The notes beneath the pieces were generated by a model. That model saw only the letters and a program-made list of their open reading frames with translations. It ran no database searches and had not been told where the DNA came from. From assembly GCA_014523625.1 (NCBI GenBank), contig JAATVP010000157.1:1-11023 (forward strand): a DNA stretch of 11,023 nucleotides, given 5' to 3'. Each line of letters starts with the position of its first letter. Position 1 is the stretch's first letter. This DNA is from Nitrososphaerales archaeon TH5896 (GTDB taxonomy: Archaea > Thermoproteota > Nitrososphaeria > Nitrososphaerales > Nitrososphaeraceae). Below are positions 1-6,716 of this stretch, piece after piece. A program made the position numbers and the translations under genes.

Positions 1-119
1 TAAGGGTGTATGCACGATTGGTTGAACTTGGAGCTGAAACACCAGCCAAGAATCCGTACGTAGCAGAGATGTACAAACTAGCATTAGAAGGAAAGCTGTA
101 CAGCAGATCAATCCCATAA
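1..119 (+). CDS. C-terminal end of an unidentified protein (partial)
   Basis: An open frame enters from the left edge (first full codon at base 3) and ends at TAA 117-119, giving 38 residues that begin RVYARLVELGAETPAKNPYV and finish KLYSRSIP. The other two plus-strand frames are closed by stops. A T-rich tract 25 bases after the stop fits a 3' end here. The stretch looks like a helical C-terminal tail. The LGAETP segment faintly resembles the 'LG-x-x-TP' part of ketopantoate reductase (PanE/ApbA) C-terminal domains, but this is too little sequence to name the protein. It is the only gene in the first 5.3 kb on the plus strand. Confidence 0.55.
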   Translation, partial: RVYARLVELGAETPAKNPYVAEMYKLALEGKLYSRSIP

Positions 120-144
120 GAAAAGACAAAATATCAAACAAACA

Positions 145-164
145 TTCTTTTTTTCTTTGTTTTT
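145..164 (+). terminator. T-rich terminator of the left-edge gene
   Basis: The bases are almost all T, with two C and one G, and begin 26 bases after the stop at 119. Archaeal RNA polymerase commonly ends transcription at such U-rich tracts without a hairpin, and none is evident here. Orientation and spacing fit the plus-strand gene ending at 119. Confidence 0.5.
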
Positions 165-180
165 GAAACTGAGTAACGCG

Positions 181-401
181 TATGTTATTTCCAATAGGAA
201 GCATGATACTCAAAAATTAGATTTTGATGAATTACTAATCTGGTTGGCCAAGACAAATATTGTTGCAGAGAAGCGCAGTTCTCATTTGAATAACTTTCAC
301 ATATTATATGGACTGATGACCTAAAGTATTGCCTTGAATTGGCTATGATCCTTCTTCAACAAGGCCTAGACAATCTGAAAGAAATCAGAAAGATGGTCTA
401 G
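181..401 (+). pseudogene. possible frameshifted remnant of a small gene (weak)
   Basis: The 315-base stretch 120-434 has no intact gene. On the plus strand two adjacent frames read like protein. One runs to TAA 322-324 and contains LDFDELLIWLAKTNIVAEKR. The next opens after 293 and runs to TAG 399-401, containing DLKYCLELAMILLQQGLDNL. A -1 (or +2) shift between about 294 and 321 would join them into one 70-80 residue helical product. No proper ATG start is visible; the only candidate is TTG at 163. Chance open frames of 30-50 codons are common in AT-rich DNA, so this is only a possibility. No tRNA or strong repeat was seen in this gap. Confidence 0.22.
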
Positions 402-434
402 GGTTGGTCAATACCATTATCCATTAACTGCAAG

Positions 435-2552
435 TCAACATATCCTTAAATATACCGATCCACAGGTCTCGCATTTATTAACATCTGACCCAACATAACG
501 TCTGCTGCACCCTCTGCAGATCAGCGATCGCACAAATGGTCGGAAGAAGGTGAGCCCAGTACTGGCGGCTATTGCCTTATTCAATTCATCCTGTACCGAA
601 ATATCTGTTAGATCGATTGACGTCGACAATCCACCTCTCAGGAGACCATCAATGGATATGCATTCTTCCAATGTTTTTTGAGGTTGTAACAAAAGCTCCT
701 TTCCCTTCACAGTAATACCTTGGGAGTATTGCTTAGCTGACTCGGCCCCAGTAGATAGGAGAGTCTTACCATATTTTTCTGAATCTAGGGTTGAAAATCT
801 AATGCTACTGTCATCATCTATCATTGAAATACCTACCGATTTGCTATCCATTTGTCTTCCGTGATCTAAAGCTACATCTCCCGAGGTCTTCAGTACTTTT
901 TTCAGAACATCATCTCCAGTAGAATTTTGATTATATCCCAAGATATCATAAACGGATTCATTTAATCCGGTGAGATTGAGAATTATATTAGTTGTACCGA
1001 ACTGTTCGAAATTAGAGCTTCCCATTACTGGGCATAACCCCTTTCTGATTGCGTTCAGGATGTTCTTCTTTCTTATATACATCGCCTCCAATGCTGGTTT
1101 TATTGTTAAGGCGAGTTTTGCCCTGAAATATGTTTCATCTTTGTTTGACTGATATGCAAGCCTAGGAAGATTAATCGACATTGACTGTAATGATGCGACG
1201 CTCCGTGTATCCTTACCATCTAAAGATTTTCGAATGCCATTGCTTGTTCGCTTCTCATTTTTCATGATGACAATCTTACCTCCAGATCTAACTACAGATG
1301 ATATCATCTGCGAGTCCTCTTCCAACGTTCTGGAATCTTCACTGTAATTTAACGCTAGACTAACCCTTGGTAATGGAGTCAAGTCTGTATACTTTGTGTA
1401 GCCATCAAGCAAGGCCTCGAGTGTCTTTTTATCAAGAGTATTTATAGGTAATAGAATCGTAAATGAAGGAAGACCTTCAGAATAGGAACTCGAAGCAGAT
1501 GACGAGATAAGAGACCTCGAAAAGGACGAGGCGATATCCTCACGATTCAAAGTGTCATTCAAGAGAAAATCTGTGATGCCTTCAAGTACTACCTCCGATG
1601 ATGCCTCTCTACTCATCAAAGCCAAAAGTAATTGCAATGCTGCCGCAAAATTGGGCTTTTCATCGAAGCGTACCCTCGATATGCTAAAAAACTTGCCGTT
1701 TAAGTTTTGTAGTCCCTCAGAAAATTCATTGATGTTTAAAAAAGCCACATCAGGAATTATGCCCCATACTCCAGGATTTGAGATGTTTAACTCGCCACCT
1801 AGATGCATATCTGAAATGTCCTTAGGCAGTGAATTCAATAGTAGGTGCTCCGAAAACACTGACATAGAGGCATTATTGATAATTCCCTCTATTCCATTTG
1901 TAATTCCTTCCGCATTGCTTACCAGATCAAGAACGTCTGAGCTAGGCATGCCTAATCTCGACATTCTACTCCGATACTCTTCATAGCCATGTTCTATAAG
2001 CACGGAATTGACTGTTTCACGAACCAGAGAAGATGTAAGATAAGCAGCTTGGAACTTGTATATTTTGTTCTCCACTTCCTCTGTGATTTTCTGCGCTTGT
2101 TCTAGAGGCATCCCTGCCTCCCTAACGATAGATTGGATTATCTTGTGGGAATTAAACTCCTCAATAGAATTGTGGCTTGTCCTAACATACATTTTGCCAC
2201 TTTCAACTATTGACCTTTCTTCAATTTGTCTTGCAAGGCTCAAGACTAATTTCCCCAAGTTAGTTATTGTATATCTTCTTTCACCTTTATTCAAAGCAAC
2301 TAATGACTGCCGAAGTAGTTTCCTTAAGTGATAGGCAAATTTTCCGGATTCTTTTTTCGATTTGAACCCTGCAAGTGATTTTAATTCTGAGTAGGTAAGC
2401 GGCCCCTTTGAATTCAATATTCTAAGAATATCAATTCTGTTAGGACTTGCCATAACAGAGAAGATCATCCGCACTCGTTTTGAGGCGGATTCGAGAATCC
2501 CATACCTTTTGTTCTCAGTTTGTAATGAATAATCATGACTCAACTGTTCCAT
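435..2552 (-). CDS. HTH + ATP-cone + catalytically dead NrdD-like regulator, zinc-ribbon C-terminus
   Basis: The protein has 705 residues and starts at ATG 2550-2552. Residues about 27-105 form an ArsR-like winged helix (SPNRIDILRIL, then LTYSELKSLAGF, wing ERRYTITNLGK). Residues about 122-203 match the ATP-cone, the dATP/ATP-sensing module of ribonucleotide reductases (EEFNSHKII, LTSSLVRETVNSVL). Residues about 205-670 resemble the anaerobic reductase NrdD: INLPRLAY at 460-467, and FGTTNIILNLTGLNES at 518-533. C679, C682, C694 and C697 form a zinc ribbon. Catalysis looks impossible. There is no cysteine in residues 1-506, where the thiyl-radical Cys of NrdD lies; the HIHDL-type motif has become HLGGELNIS (250-258); and the protein stops at YLRIC just where NrdD continues into its R-x-x-GY glycyl-radical loop. 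The inferred role is a nucleotide-sensing transcription regulator, analogous to but unrelated in layout to bacterial NrdR. It lies 94 bases downstream of the cdvB-like gene on the same strand. Confidence 0.85.
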   Translation of the reverse strand: MEQLSHDYSLQTENKRYGILESASKRVRMIFSVMASPNRIDILRILNSKGPLTYSELKSLAGFKSKKESGKFAYHLRKLLRQSLVALNKGERRYTITNLGKLVLSLARQIEERSIVESGKMYVRTSHNSIEEFNSHKIIQSIVREAGMPLEQAQKITEEVENKIYKFQAAYLTSSLVRETVNSVLIEHGYEEYRSRMSRLGMPSSDVLDLVSNAEGITNGIEGIINNASMSVFSEHLLLNSLPKDISDMHLGGELNISNPGVWGIIPDVAFLNINEFSEGLQNLNGKFFSISRVRFDEKPNFAAALQLLLALMSREASSEVVLEGITDFLLNDTLNREDIASSFSRSLISSSASSSYSEGLPSFTILLPINTLDKKTLEALLDGYTKYTDLTPLPRVSLALNYSEDSRTLEEDSQMISSVVRSGGKIVIMKNEKRTSNGIRKSLDGKDTRSVASLQSMSINLPRLAYQSNKDETYFRAKLALTIKPALEAMYIRKKNILNAIRKGLCPVMGSSNFEQFGTTNIILNLTGLNESVYDILGYNQNSTGDDVLKKVLKTSGDVALDHGRQMDSKSVGISMIDDDSSIRFSTLDSEKYGKTLLSTGAESAKQYSQGITVKGKELLLQPQKTLEECISIDGLLRGGLSTSIDLTDISVQDELNKAIAASTGLTFFRPFVRSLICRGCSRRYVGSDVNKCETCGSVYLRIC

Positions 2553-2646
2553 TGCACCCGATATTCAGCCTAGACAATTAAAACTACTTTGTAAATTATA
2601 TTTTACTATCGATATAATATGACCTACCTCAACTTCTGCTATTTAA

Positions 2647-3288
2647 TCAGGTTTCGACCAGTACCTGACTCTCCTTCAATAAGCTCCTTATCTTCATTTT
2701 ATCCTTTGATTGGATTATTGCTTCGTTTATCTCTGCAGGTATTTCAGGTAATTTCGTTTTAGCGTCCTGTTCCATTACTGACTCGATTTCTGTTAGAATA
2801 TCCAGTGCATCTGAATCTACAGTTGTTGGGATGGCATAGTTTCCATCTATCTTTGTGCTTTCATTTAGAACCACTGATGAAATATCAGACATTTCGGACA
2901 GCACTCCGTTTGCGGCAGGCACGATGGCTGATATATCAAGCTGAATGTTCTTTATTATATCTACTGTAGGTTCAATAGTGTCCATAATCATTCCAAAATC
3001 TTTGAGAGTACTAAACCTGATTACTAGCATCTCCAAGGTAAGGTTCATGTTTCGAGTTGTGTTCTTGATCCGTCGAATGTTCACTAGTTCATTTGCAAGT
3101 GCTTTTGCCCGCGCATTATTGCCATTCTTCATAAGATTGGAAATTTCAAGACTGAATTTGTCATCCATGTTCGAGAATTTTCTTTCCAGCATAGTCAGCT
3201 TTGAAAGTTGAGTATTTACAACGGCACTTGCATTTGTAATCTCTCCACTGAATCGCTGACGATGCTGTTCCATCTTCCGCAAATACAC
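2647..3288 (-). CDS. cdvB: CdvB-family ESCRT-III (Snf7) protein
   Basis: The product has 213 residues and is predicted to be almost wholly helical, with the charge pattern of the Snf7/ESCRT-III core: basic first helix (residues 1-13), long helices over about 20-95, an acidic C-terminal part, and a heptad-like hydrophobic pattern. In Thaumarchaeota, CdvB proteins polymerise on the membrane and, with the AAA ATPase CdvC, drive cell division and scission. LPEIP at residues 180-184 resembles a MIM2 motif, which docks ESCRT-III tails to the MIT domain of CdvC/Vps4. No C-terminal winged helix for CdvA binding follows, so this is a core-type paralogue. The start is GTG 3286-3288; ATG 3271-3273 (residue 6) is an equal alternative, and the TATA-like box at 3323-3328 allows either. 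CdvA and CdvC are not in this window. The family call is by helix and charge pattern rather than a long identical motif. Confidence 0.72.
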   Translation of the reverse strand: MYLRKMEQHRQRFSGEITNASAVVNTQLSKLTMLERKFSNMDDKFSLEISNLMKNGNNARAKALANELVNIRRIKNTTRNMNLTLEMLVIRFSTLKDFGMIMDTIEPTVDIIKNIQLDISAIVPAANGVLSEMSDISSVVLNESTKIDGNYAIPTTVDSDALDILTEIESVMEQDAKTKLPEIPAEINEAIIQSKDKMKIRSLLKESQVLVET

Positions 3289-3322
3289 TAAAAAATGTGA
3301 TGTAAAAACAAATGTTAAATTC

Positions 3323-3328
3323 TATATA
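3323..3328 (-). promoter_or_regulatory. TATA-like box of the cdvB-like gene
   Basis: TATATA lies in a short A/T-rich stretch. With the usual archaeal spacing of about 26-27 bases, transcription would start near 3299, giving a leader of about 10 bases to GTG 3288 or about 25 to ATG 3273. This suggests the gene has its own promoter and is not driven only from the thiolase unit upstream. Confidence 0.4.
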
Positions 3329-3351
3329 CCTACAAACATGTTTAAGCTAAG

Positions 3352-3429
3352 CTACAGGATTTCCTGTTCTAGGCCAAACAGGGAAAATGTAGGTTTGCCT
3401 CGATCAAATGGCAGAGGGATTCTGAACAT
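3352..3429 (-). CDS. 25-residue micro-ORF upstream of cdvB (speculative)
   Basis: ATG 3427-3429 opens a 25-codon frame ending at TAG 3352-3354. It reads MFRIPLPFDRGKPTFSLFGL followed by EQEIL. The peptide has balanced composition, two proline-bearing segments and an FSLFGLEQ-type amphipathic end, so it reads better than most random frames, but it is too short to support on composition alone. It lies between the DUF35 gene and the cdvB-like gene on the same strand and overlaps the hairpin at 3360-3385. The alternative is plain intergenic sequence. Confidence 0.18.
   Translation of the reverse strand: MFRIPLPFDRGKPTFSLFGLEQEIL
3360..3385. other. hairpin (inverted repeat) between DUF35 gene and cdvB
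   Basis: TTTCCTGTT pairs with AACAGGGAAA-type sequence. The core is CCTGTT (3363-3368) with AACAGG (3377-3382), extended by a T-G wobble and two A-T pairs, around an 8-base loop. It lies about 80 bases past the DUF35 stop and about 70 bases before the cdvB-like start. No T-run follows it on the minus strand, so it is not a classical terminator. It could be an operator or an RNA processing site. Confidence 0.35.
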
Positions 3430-3466
3430 GGTGATGGCTCACGACAAGTATTATTACTACAACCTA

Positions 3467-3865
3467 TCAAACACGCTTTAAAAGCAACCCATGTTTCTCA
3501 TCAAAACCAGTCACTTGTACTTTTGAACCAATTGGTAAATCTGAAGGCGCACCAATATCCTTAAGAAATCCAGATACATTGAAAGGGGCACCATCAACTT
3601 TAAAGACTACCCATGCATACGAGCCCGCATCAGTAAATCCTTCTGGAGCGACAGATTGAATTGTGAATGTAACCACATTACCCAACCCGTCGTATTCCTC
3701 TGTAGTAAATATATCGGAAGAGCATTTTTCACAGAAATATGTTGTCTCAAGAGTGGAATGACTGCATTTTGCACATTTATTTGCCAGAATCTTTCCACGA
3801 CTAGCTGCTTCAATGAACCTGCTTCTCCTATTCATGATCTGATTTGGATCTCGTGAGTCAGACAA
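3467..3865 (-). CDS. DUF35 zinc-ribbon/OB-fold acyl-CoA-binding partner of thiolase
   Basis: The product has 132 residues. An N-terminal helix (RSRFIEAASRGKI) leads into a rubredoxin-like zinc ribbon with C31, C34, C45 and C48, followed by an OB-fold from about 58 to the end (GNVVTFTIQSVAPEGF, YAWVVFKVDG, IGSKVQVTGF). This is the full usual length of DUF35 proteins. In archaea such proteins bridge acetoacetyl-CoA thiolase and HMG-CoA synthase and channel the CoA intermediate. The partner thiolase is directly upstream, and the two genes are in the same reading frame with only TGA-GCT-AAT between them. The start shown is TTG 3863-3865; ATG 3833-3835 (residue 11) is equally likely and keeps the whole domain. 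No Shine-Dalgarno is seen for either, so translation probably depends on the thiolase message. Confidence 0.85.
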   Translation of the reverse strand: MSDSRDPNQIMNRRSRFIEAASRGKILANKCAKCSHSTLETTYFCEKCSSDIFTTEEYDGLGNVVTFTIQSVAPEGFTDAGSYAWVVFKVDGAPFNVSGFLKDIGAPSDLPIGSKVQVTGFDEKHGLLLKRV

Positions 3866-3871
3866 ATTAGC

Positions 3872-5032
3872 TCATTTAACTTTTTTAAAAACGTGTACAG
3901 CTGCACTTGCCCCCGTAGCACCGAAGTTATGGGTAACTGCGATCTCTGCGTCGTGGATTGTCCGGTCTCCTGCCTTCCCTGTAAATTGTTCGAATACTTC
4001 AACAACCTGACCTATCCCCGTAGCTCCAATCGGATGACCTTTGGATTTCAATCCCCCTGATGGATTAATTGGAATCTCTCCGTTCCTCTTTGTTGCACCA
4101 GCCCTTATGGCCCCTGCAGCTTCTCCTTTCTTAAAAAAGCCCAGGTCCTCAGTATCAATGACTTCGGCAATGGTAAAGCAATCATGTACTTCAGCAAAAT
4201 CTACATCTTTGGGTGTTATCTTGGCCATTTCATATGCCTGTCGCGCAGCATTGACGGTACTTGGTATAGTTGTGATGTCCTCGCGCGATTGTACCGCGGC
4301 TGGGGAGGCACCACGGCCCGATCCGATTATTTCTACATAGCTTTTGCCCCTTTTCTTTGCAAATTCCTCGCTACAAAGAATTAGTGCGGAAGAGCCATCG
4401 GAAAAGGGACAACAATCGTAAAGTTTGAGAGGAGATGCTACAACAGGGGATCGCATTACATCTTCAATCGTTATTTTTTTCCTAACATGTGCCTTGGGGT
4501 TTAGTATTCCGTTCTCATGATTCTTGACTGCTACATAAGCCAAATCCTCCTCCGTTGCCTTATACCTCGTAAGATAAGCCCTAGCGATAGATGCGAAGAG
4601 GCCAGGGAAAGATGCTCCATTTCCTCCCTCATAAAAGAAATCTGAACAATATGAAAAAAGTGTAGTACTTTGAACTGTTCCTACTTGAGTGATTTTCTCA
4701 ACACCTACTGCCAAGACACAGTCATAAAAACCTGCAGCAACATTCGCATATGCTTCTCTTAGCATTACAGAGCCTGATCCACATGCTGATTCTATGGTTA
4801 GGCCTGGAGTATATGGAATGCCTAGGTTGCTCATTATAACAGGTGCCATATGGACCTGCTTGTCTGAAACACCAAAGACATTTGAAATGTAACCTGATTC
4901 TATGTCCTTTGGAGTTATACCGGCAGAAGTGATAGCCTCCTTTGAGGCATCTAAGGCTAATTCTACAACACTTTCGTTTAACTTACCATATTTCGTACTA
5001 CCTGCACCGAGGACACAAACCTTATTTAGCAT
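3872..5032 (-). CDS. acetyl-CoA acetyltransferase, SCP-x/archaeal thiolase type
   Basis: The enzyme condenses two acetyl-CoA to acetoacetyl-CoA or cleaves it, in the cytosol. The product is 386 residues, the normal length for archaeal SCP-x-like thiolases. Key sites are the nucleophilic cysteine C84 in ESACGSGS, H283 in EVHDCFT, and H333 in GGLKSKGHPIGATG. The end carries HNFGATGAS (368-376) instead of the bacterial C-x-GGG, which is typical of this subfamily. In AOA this activity feeds the mevalonate pathway for archaeal lipids and also closes the 3-hydroxypropionate/4-hydroxybutyrate CO2-fixation cycle; which role this copy has cannot be told here. No HMG-CoA synthase is next to it, but the DUF35 partner follows 6 bases downstream. 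ATG 5030-5032 is chosen for its full N-terminus (MLNKVCVLGAGSTKYGKL) and the TATA-like box 28 bases above. Confidence 0.93.
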   Translation of the reverse strand: MLNKVCVLGAGSTKYGKLNESVVELALDASKEAITSAGITPKDIESGYISNVFGVSDKQVHMAPVIMSNLGIPYTPGLTIESACGSGSVMLREAYANVAAGFYDCVLAVGVEKITQVGTVQSTTLFSYCSDFFYEGGNGASFPGLFASIARAYLTRYKATEEDLAYVAVKNHENGILNPKAHVRKKITIEDVMRSPVVASPLKLYDCCPFSDGSSALILCSEEFAKKRGKSYVEIIGSGRGASPAAVQSREDITTIPSTVNAARQAYEMAKITPKDVDFAEVHDCFTIAEVIDTEDLGFFKKGEAAGAIRAGATKRNGEIPINPSGGLKSKGHPIGATGIGQVVEVFEQFTGKAGDRTIHDAEIAVTHNFGATGASAAVHVFKKVK

Positions 5033-5055
5033 ACATGGCAGTTTATACCTTCAGG

Positions 5056-5064
5056 TAATAAAAA
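5056..5064 (-). promoter_or_regulatory. TATA-like box of the thiolase gene
   Basis: On the minus strand the sequence is TTTTTATTA, centred about 28 bases above ATG 5032, so transcription would start at or next to the start codon and make a leaderless mRNA. A second A/T word (TATAAA, about 5042-5047) is too close to the start to serve. Confidence 0.4.
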
Positions 5065-5362
5065 GGTTAGACAGTGACAGGTCAATTTTGGCATGAAATA
5101 TGGACATGCGCAAGAGTTGTAATTTCAAATTCCAGTCACTCTCCATCAACATCCACGGAGAAATGGCCAAATTTAAAGTGTTGGAAGAAATCGAACCGTG
5201 GATTTAAAGAATGAAGCTGTCATGGGTTCCGATTCAAGGTTCTGTTACTTAGTATGGTAATTACATGGAACTTTGTGGCTTGCACCTATTAGATAGGTTT
5301 ACCGATTCAATACCAAAATAATTCCGTCTGGAGAGCAGGCACAATAATTCGGTACCTTAGGC
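5065..5362. other. divergent intergenic region, no convincing gene
   Basis: The stretch separates the minus-strand thiolase from the plus-strand exchanger unit and must hold the control region of the latter. A/T words at 5313-5323 (CCAAAATAATT) and 5341-5349 (ACAATAATT) are candidate promoter elements for the gene at 5363. A 35-codon frame at 5100-5207 was seen but is not well supported. No RNA gene or repeat was recognised. Confidence 0.35.
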
Positions 5363-5506
5363 ATGAAACACGAAAATTGGCCTGTTGCACTATTTATGCT
5401 CGTCATTACAATCATAACTATTCGGACAAAACTTGCTCAAATGAAACAAGAAATCAATATATTACATTGGGATTATCATTTAGGTCAGATAGCAGCCTTA
5501 TTTTGA
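5363..5506 (+). CDS. small single-pass membrane protein upstream of the exchanger
   Basis: ATG 5363-5365 to TGA 5504-5506 encodes 47 residues. The N-terminus is MKHENW, followed by a hydrophobic helix of about 15 residues (PVALFMLVITIITII), then a basic turn RTK and an amphipathic helix (LAQMKQEINILHW). Positive charges directly after the helix predict an outside N-terminus and an inside C-terminus. It ends 20 bases before the exchanger's ATG at 5527 and occupies a different frame from the non-membrane-like extension that would result from starting the exchanger at TTG 5377. Spacing and strand suggest co-transcription, perhaps as a small accessory subunit or regulator of the antiporter; that role is inference. 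It belongs to no family I recognise. Confidence 0.6.
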   Translation: MKHENWPVALFMLVITIITIRTKLAQMKQEINILHWDYHLGQIAALF

Positions 5507-5526
5507 GTTCCGAGAATCTAACGTCG

Positions 5527-6597
5527 ATGGTCATTTGGTTAGCAGAATTAATCGTAGCAAGCTGGGCTCTCTCGTACGGAGCCGAACATCTTTCAGCTAG
5601 ATACGGTGCTAAGTTTGTAGGAAGGACGATCTTAAGTGTAGCAACAACCCTTCCTGAAATTGCAATCGTTATTTACGCTGCCGCAGCCGGATCTTATGGT
5701 GTAGCTATAGGAGCCGGATTAGGGAGCAATCTATTGATGATGACGCTGGGATTGTCAATTATGCTAATTATTGCAACAACTCGTATATCCAAATCTCCAT
5801 TGAAAGGCATCAATGTCAGTACTTTCAAACTAGACAAGATTTTTCTGCTTGTCACCGCGATAGTGAGTGCATTACTGTTCATTGATGGATATGATTTCTT
5901 GGACGGTTTTATCTTCACGGGATTCTTTGTTGCATACCTTATGGTGGCCCTGTTTGAAATGAGATCAGAAAGAAATGAAAATCTAGTTAAGTCCAAAGAA
6001 ATGTCAAATGAGGATAGTAAGCAACAAGAGAAGGCTTTAGAAAGTAGCAAGAAGAATTCGATTAATGAAAAACGAGATGATCGCAAGAATAGTGGTGCCA
6101 CTTCGAAGTTAAGAGGACGTACCTTAAGATCTATATTGGTATTTGTAGCAGGAACAATCGGAATCGTAGTAGGCGCAGGCCCGTTCATCCACGCACTTGA
6201 GGGTTTTTCAGTCGATATAGGAGTTTCTGCGATAGTTCTTGCAGTGATAATTAGTCCAATTGCTGGGGAAATGCCTGAGAAAATATCCTTGATGATACTT
6301 GCAAGAAAGGGTGCATTAGGAGCATCTATTGCAATAGCCAACGTGTTAGGATCTAAAATACTAAACAATACGTTGCTTCTTGCAGTAGCAGTTTTTGGAG
6401 CAATGTATCATGCAGGATTTTTTACTGTGATTGAGTTAACCCCAGTACTCGCATTTCAAGTAGTACTTGTGACTGTAGTCACGATAATAGCTTTAATACC
6501 AATGTTCAAAAAAGAAATAGGATTAAAGACCGGTATGATGCTATTGTCAATGTATATTATAAGTATAGTAATCCAATTTTTTATGCCACACGAATGA
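5527..6597 (+). CDS. Na+/Ca2+ exchanger-family (CaCA) cation antiporter
   Basis: The product is an integral membrane antiporter exchanging Ca2+ (or a similar cation) for Na+ or H+. From ATG 5527 it has 356 residues and about ten membrane helices in two inverted halves. Alpha-1 repeat: GAEHLSARYGAKFVGRTILS, then TTLPE (acidic ion ligand), then IGAGLGSN. Alpha-2 repeat: SPIAGEMPEKISLMILARKG, then ANVLGSKILNN. A highly charged, cytosolic-type loop of about 55 residues (Lys/Glu/Ser/Asn-rich, bases 5956-6126) splits the halves. The longer frame starting at TTG 5377 adds 50 polar, Cys-bearing residues that fit no membrane protein; MVIWLAELIVASWALSYG at 5527 begins directly with the first helix, so this start is preferred. 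Unlike canonical members, alpha-2 has GEMPE rather than GTSLPE and GSK rather than GSN, so ion choice is uncertain. It lies 20 bases after the small membrane protein and is convergent with the regulator at 6717. Confidence 0.85.
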   Translation: MVIWLAELIVASWALSYGAEHLSARYGAKFVGRTILSVATTLPEIAIVIYAAAAGSYGVAIGAGLGSNLLMMTLGLSIMLIIATTRISKSPLKGINVSTFKLDKIFLLVTAIVSALLFIDGYDFLDGFIFTGFFVAYLMVALFEMRSERNENLVKSKEMSNEDSKQQEKALESSKKNSINEKRDDRKNSGATSKLRGRTLRSILVFVAGTIGIVVGAGPFIHALEGFSVDIGVSAIVLAVIISPIAGEMPEKISLMILARKGALGASIAIANVLGSKILNNTLLLAVAVFGAMYHAGFFTVIELTPVLAFQVVLVTVVTIIALIPMFKKEIGLKTGMMLLSMYIISIVIQFFMPHE

Positions 6598-6716
6598 ATC
6601 CATGATGTATAGTATAGTTCCTTGAATTTAGATCATGGATCAGTCTTGTCACCAGCTATTGTTTTCCTAATTTGCTTACTGACTAAATTATCTCACTAAC
6701 TTCCTTCGAATTAAAT

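Noticed and set aside
1552..1986. 144-codon plus-strand frame opposite the reductase-like gene
   Set aside because: Lies wholly inside the conserved-domain gene on the other strand, with no domain and no promoter.
5100..5207. 35-codon plus-strand frame starting MDMRKSCNF
   Set aside because: Short, no recognisable domain, no clear promoter box, and separated from the next gene by 155 bases; indistinguishable from chance.
5377..5526. N-terminal extension of the exchanger from TTG 5377
   Set aside because: Polar, Cys-containing and unlike a membrane protein; it overlaps a better small ORF in another frame, and ATG 5527 starts at the first helix.
5694..6368. 224-codon minus-strand frame opposite the exchanger
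   Set aside because: Antisense shadow of clear transporter motifs on the plus strand, with no promoter or recognisable domain.
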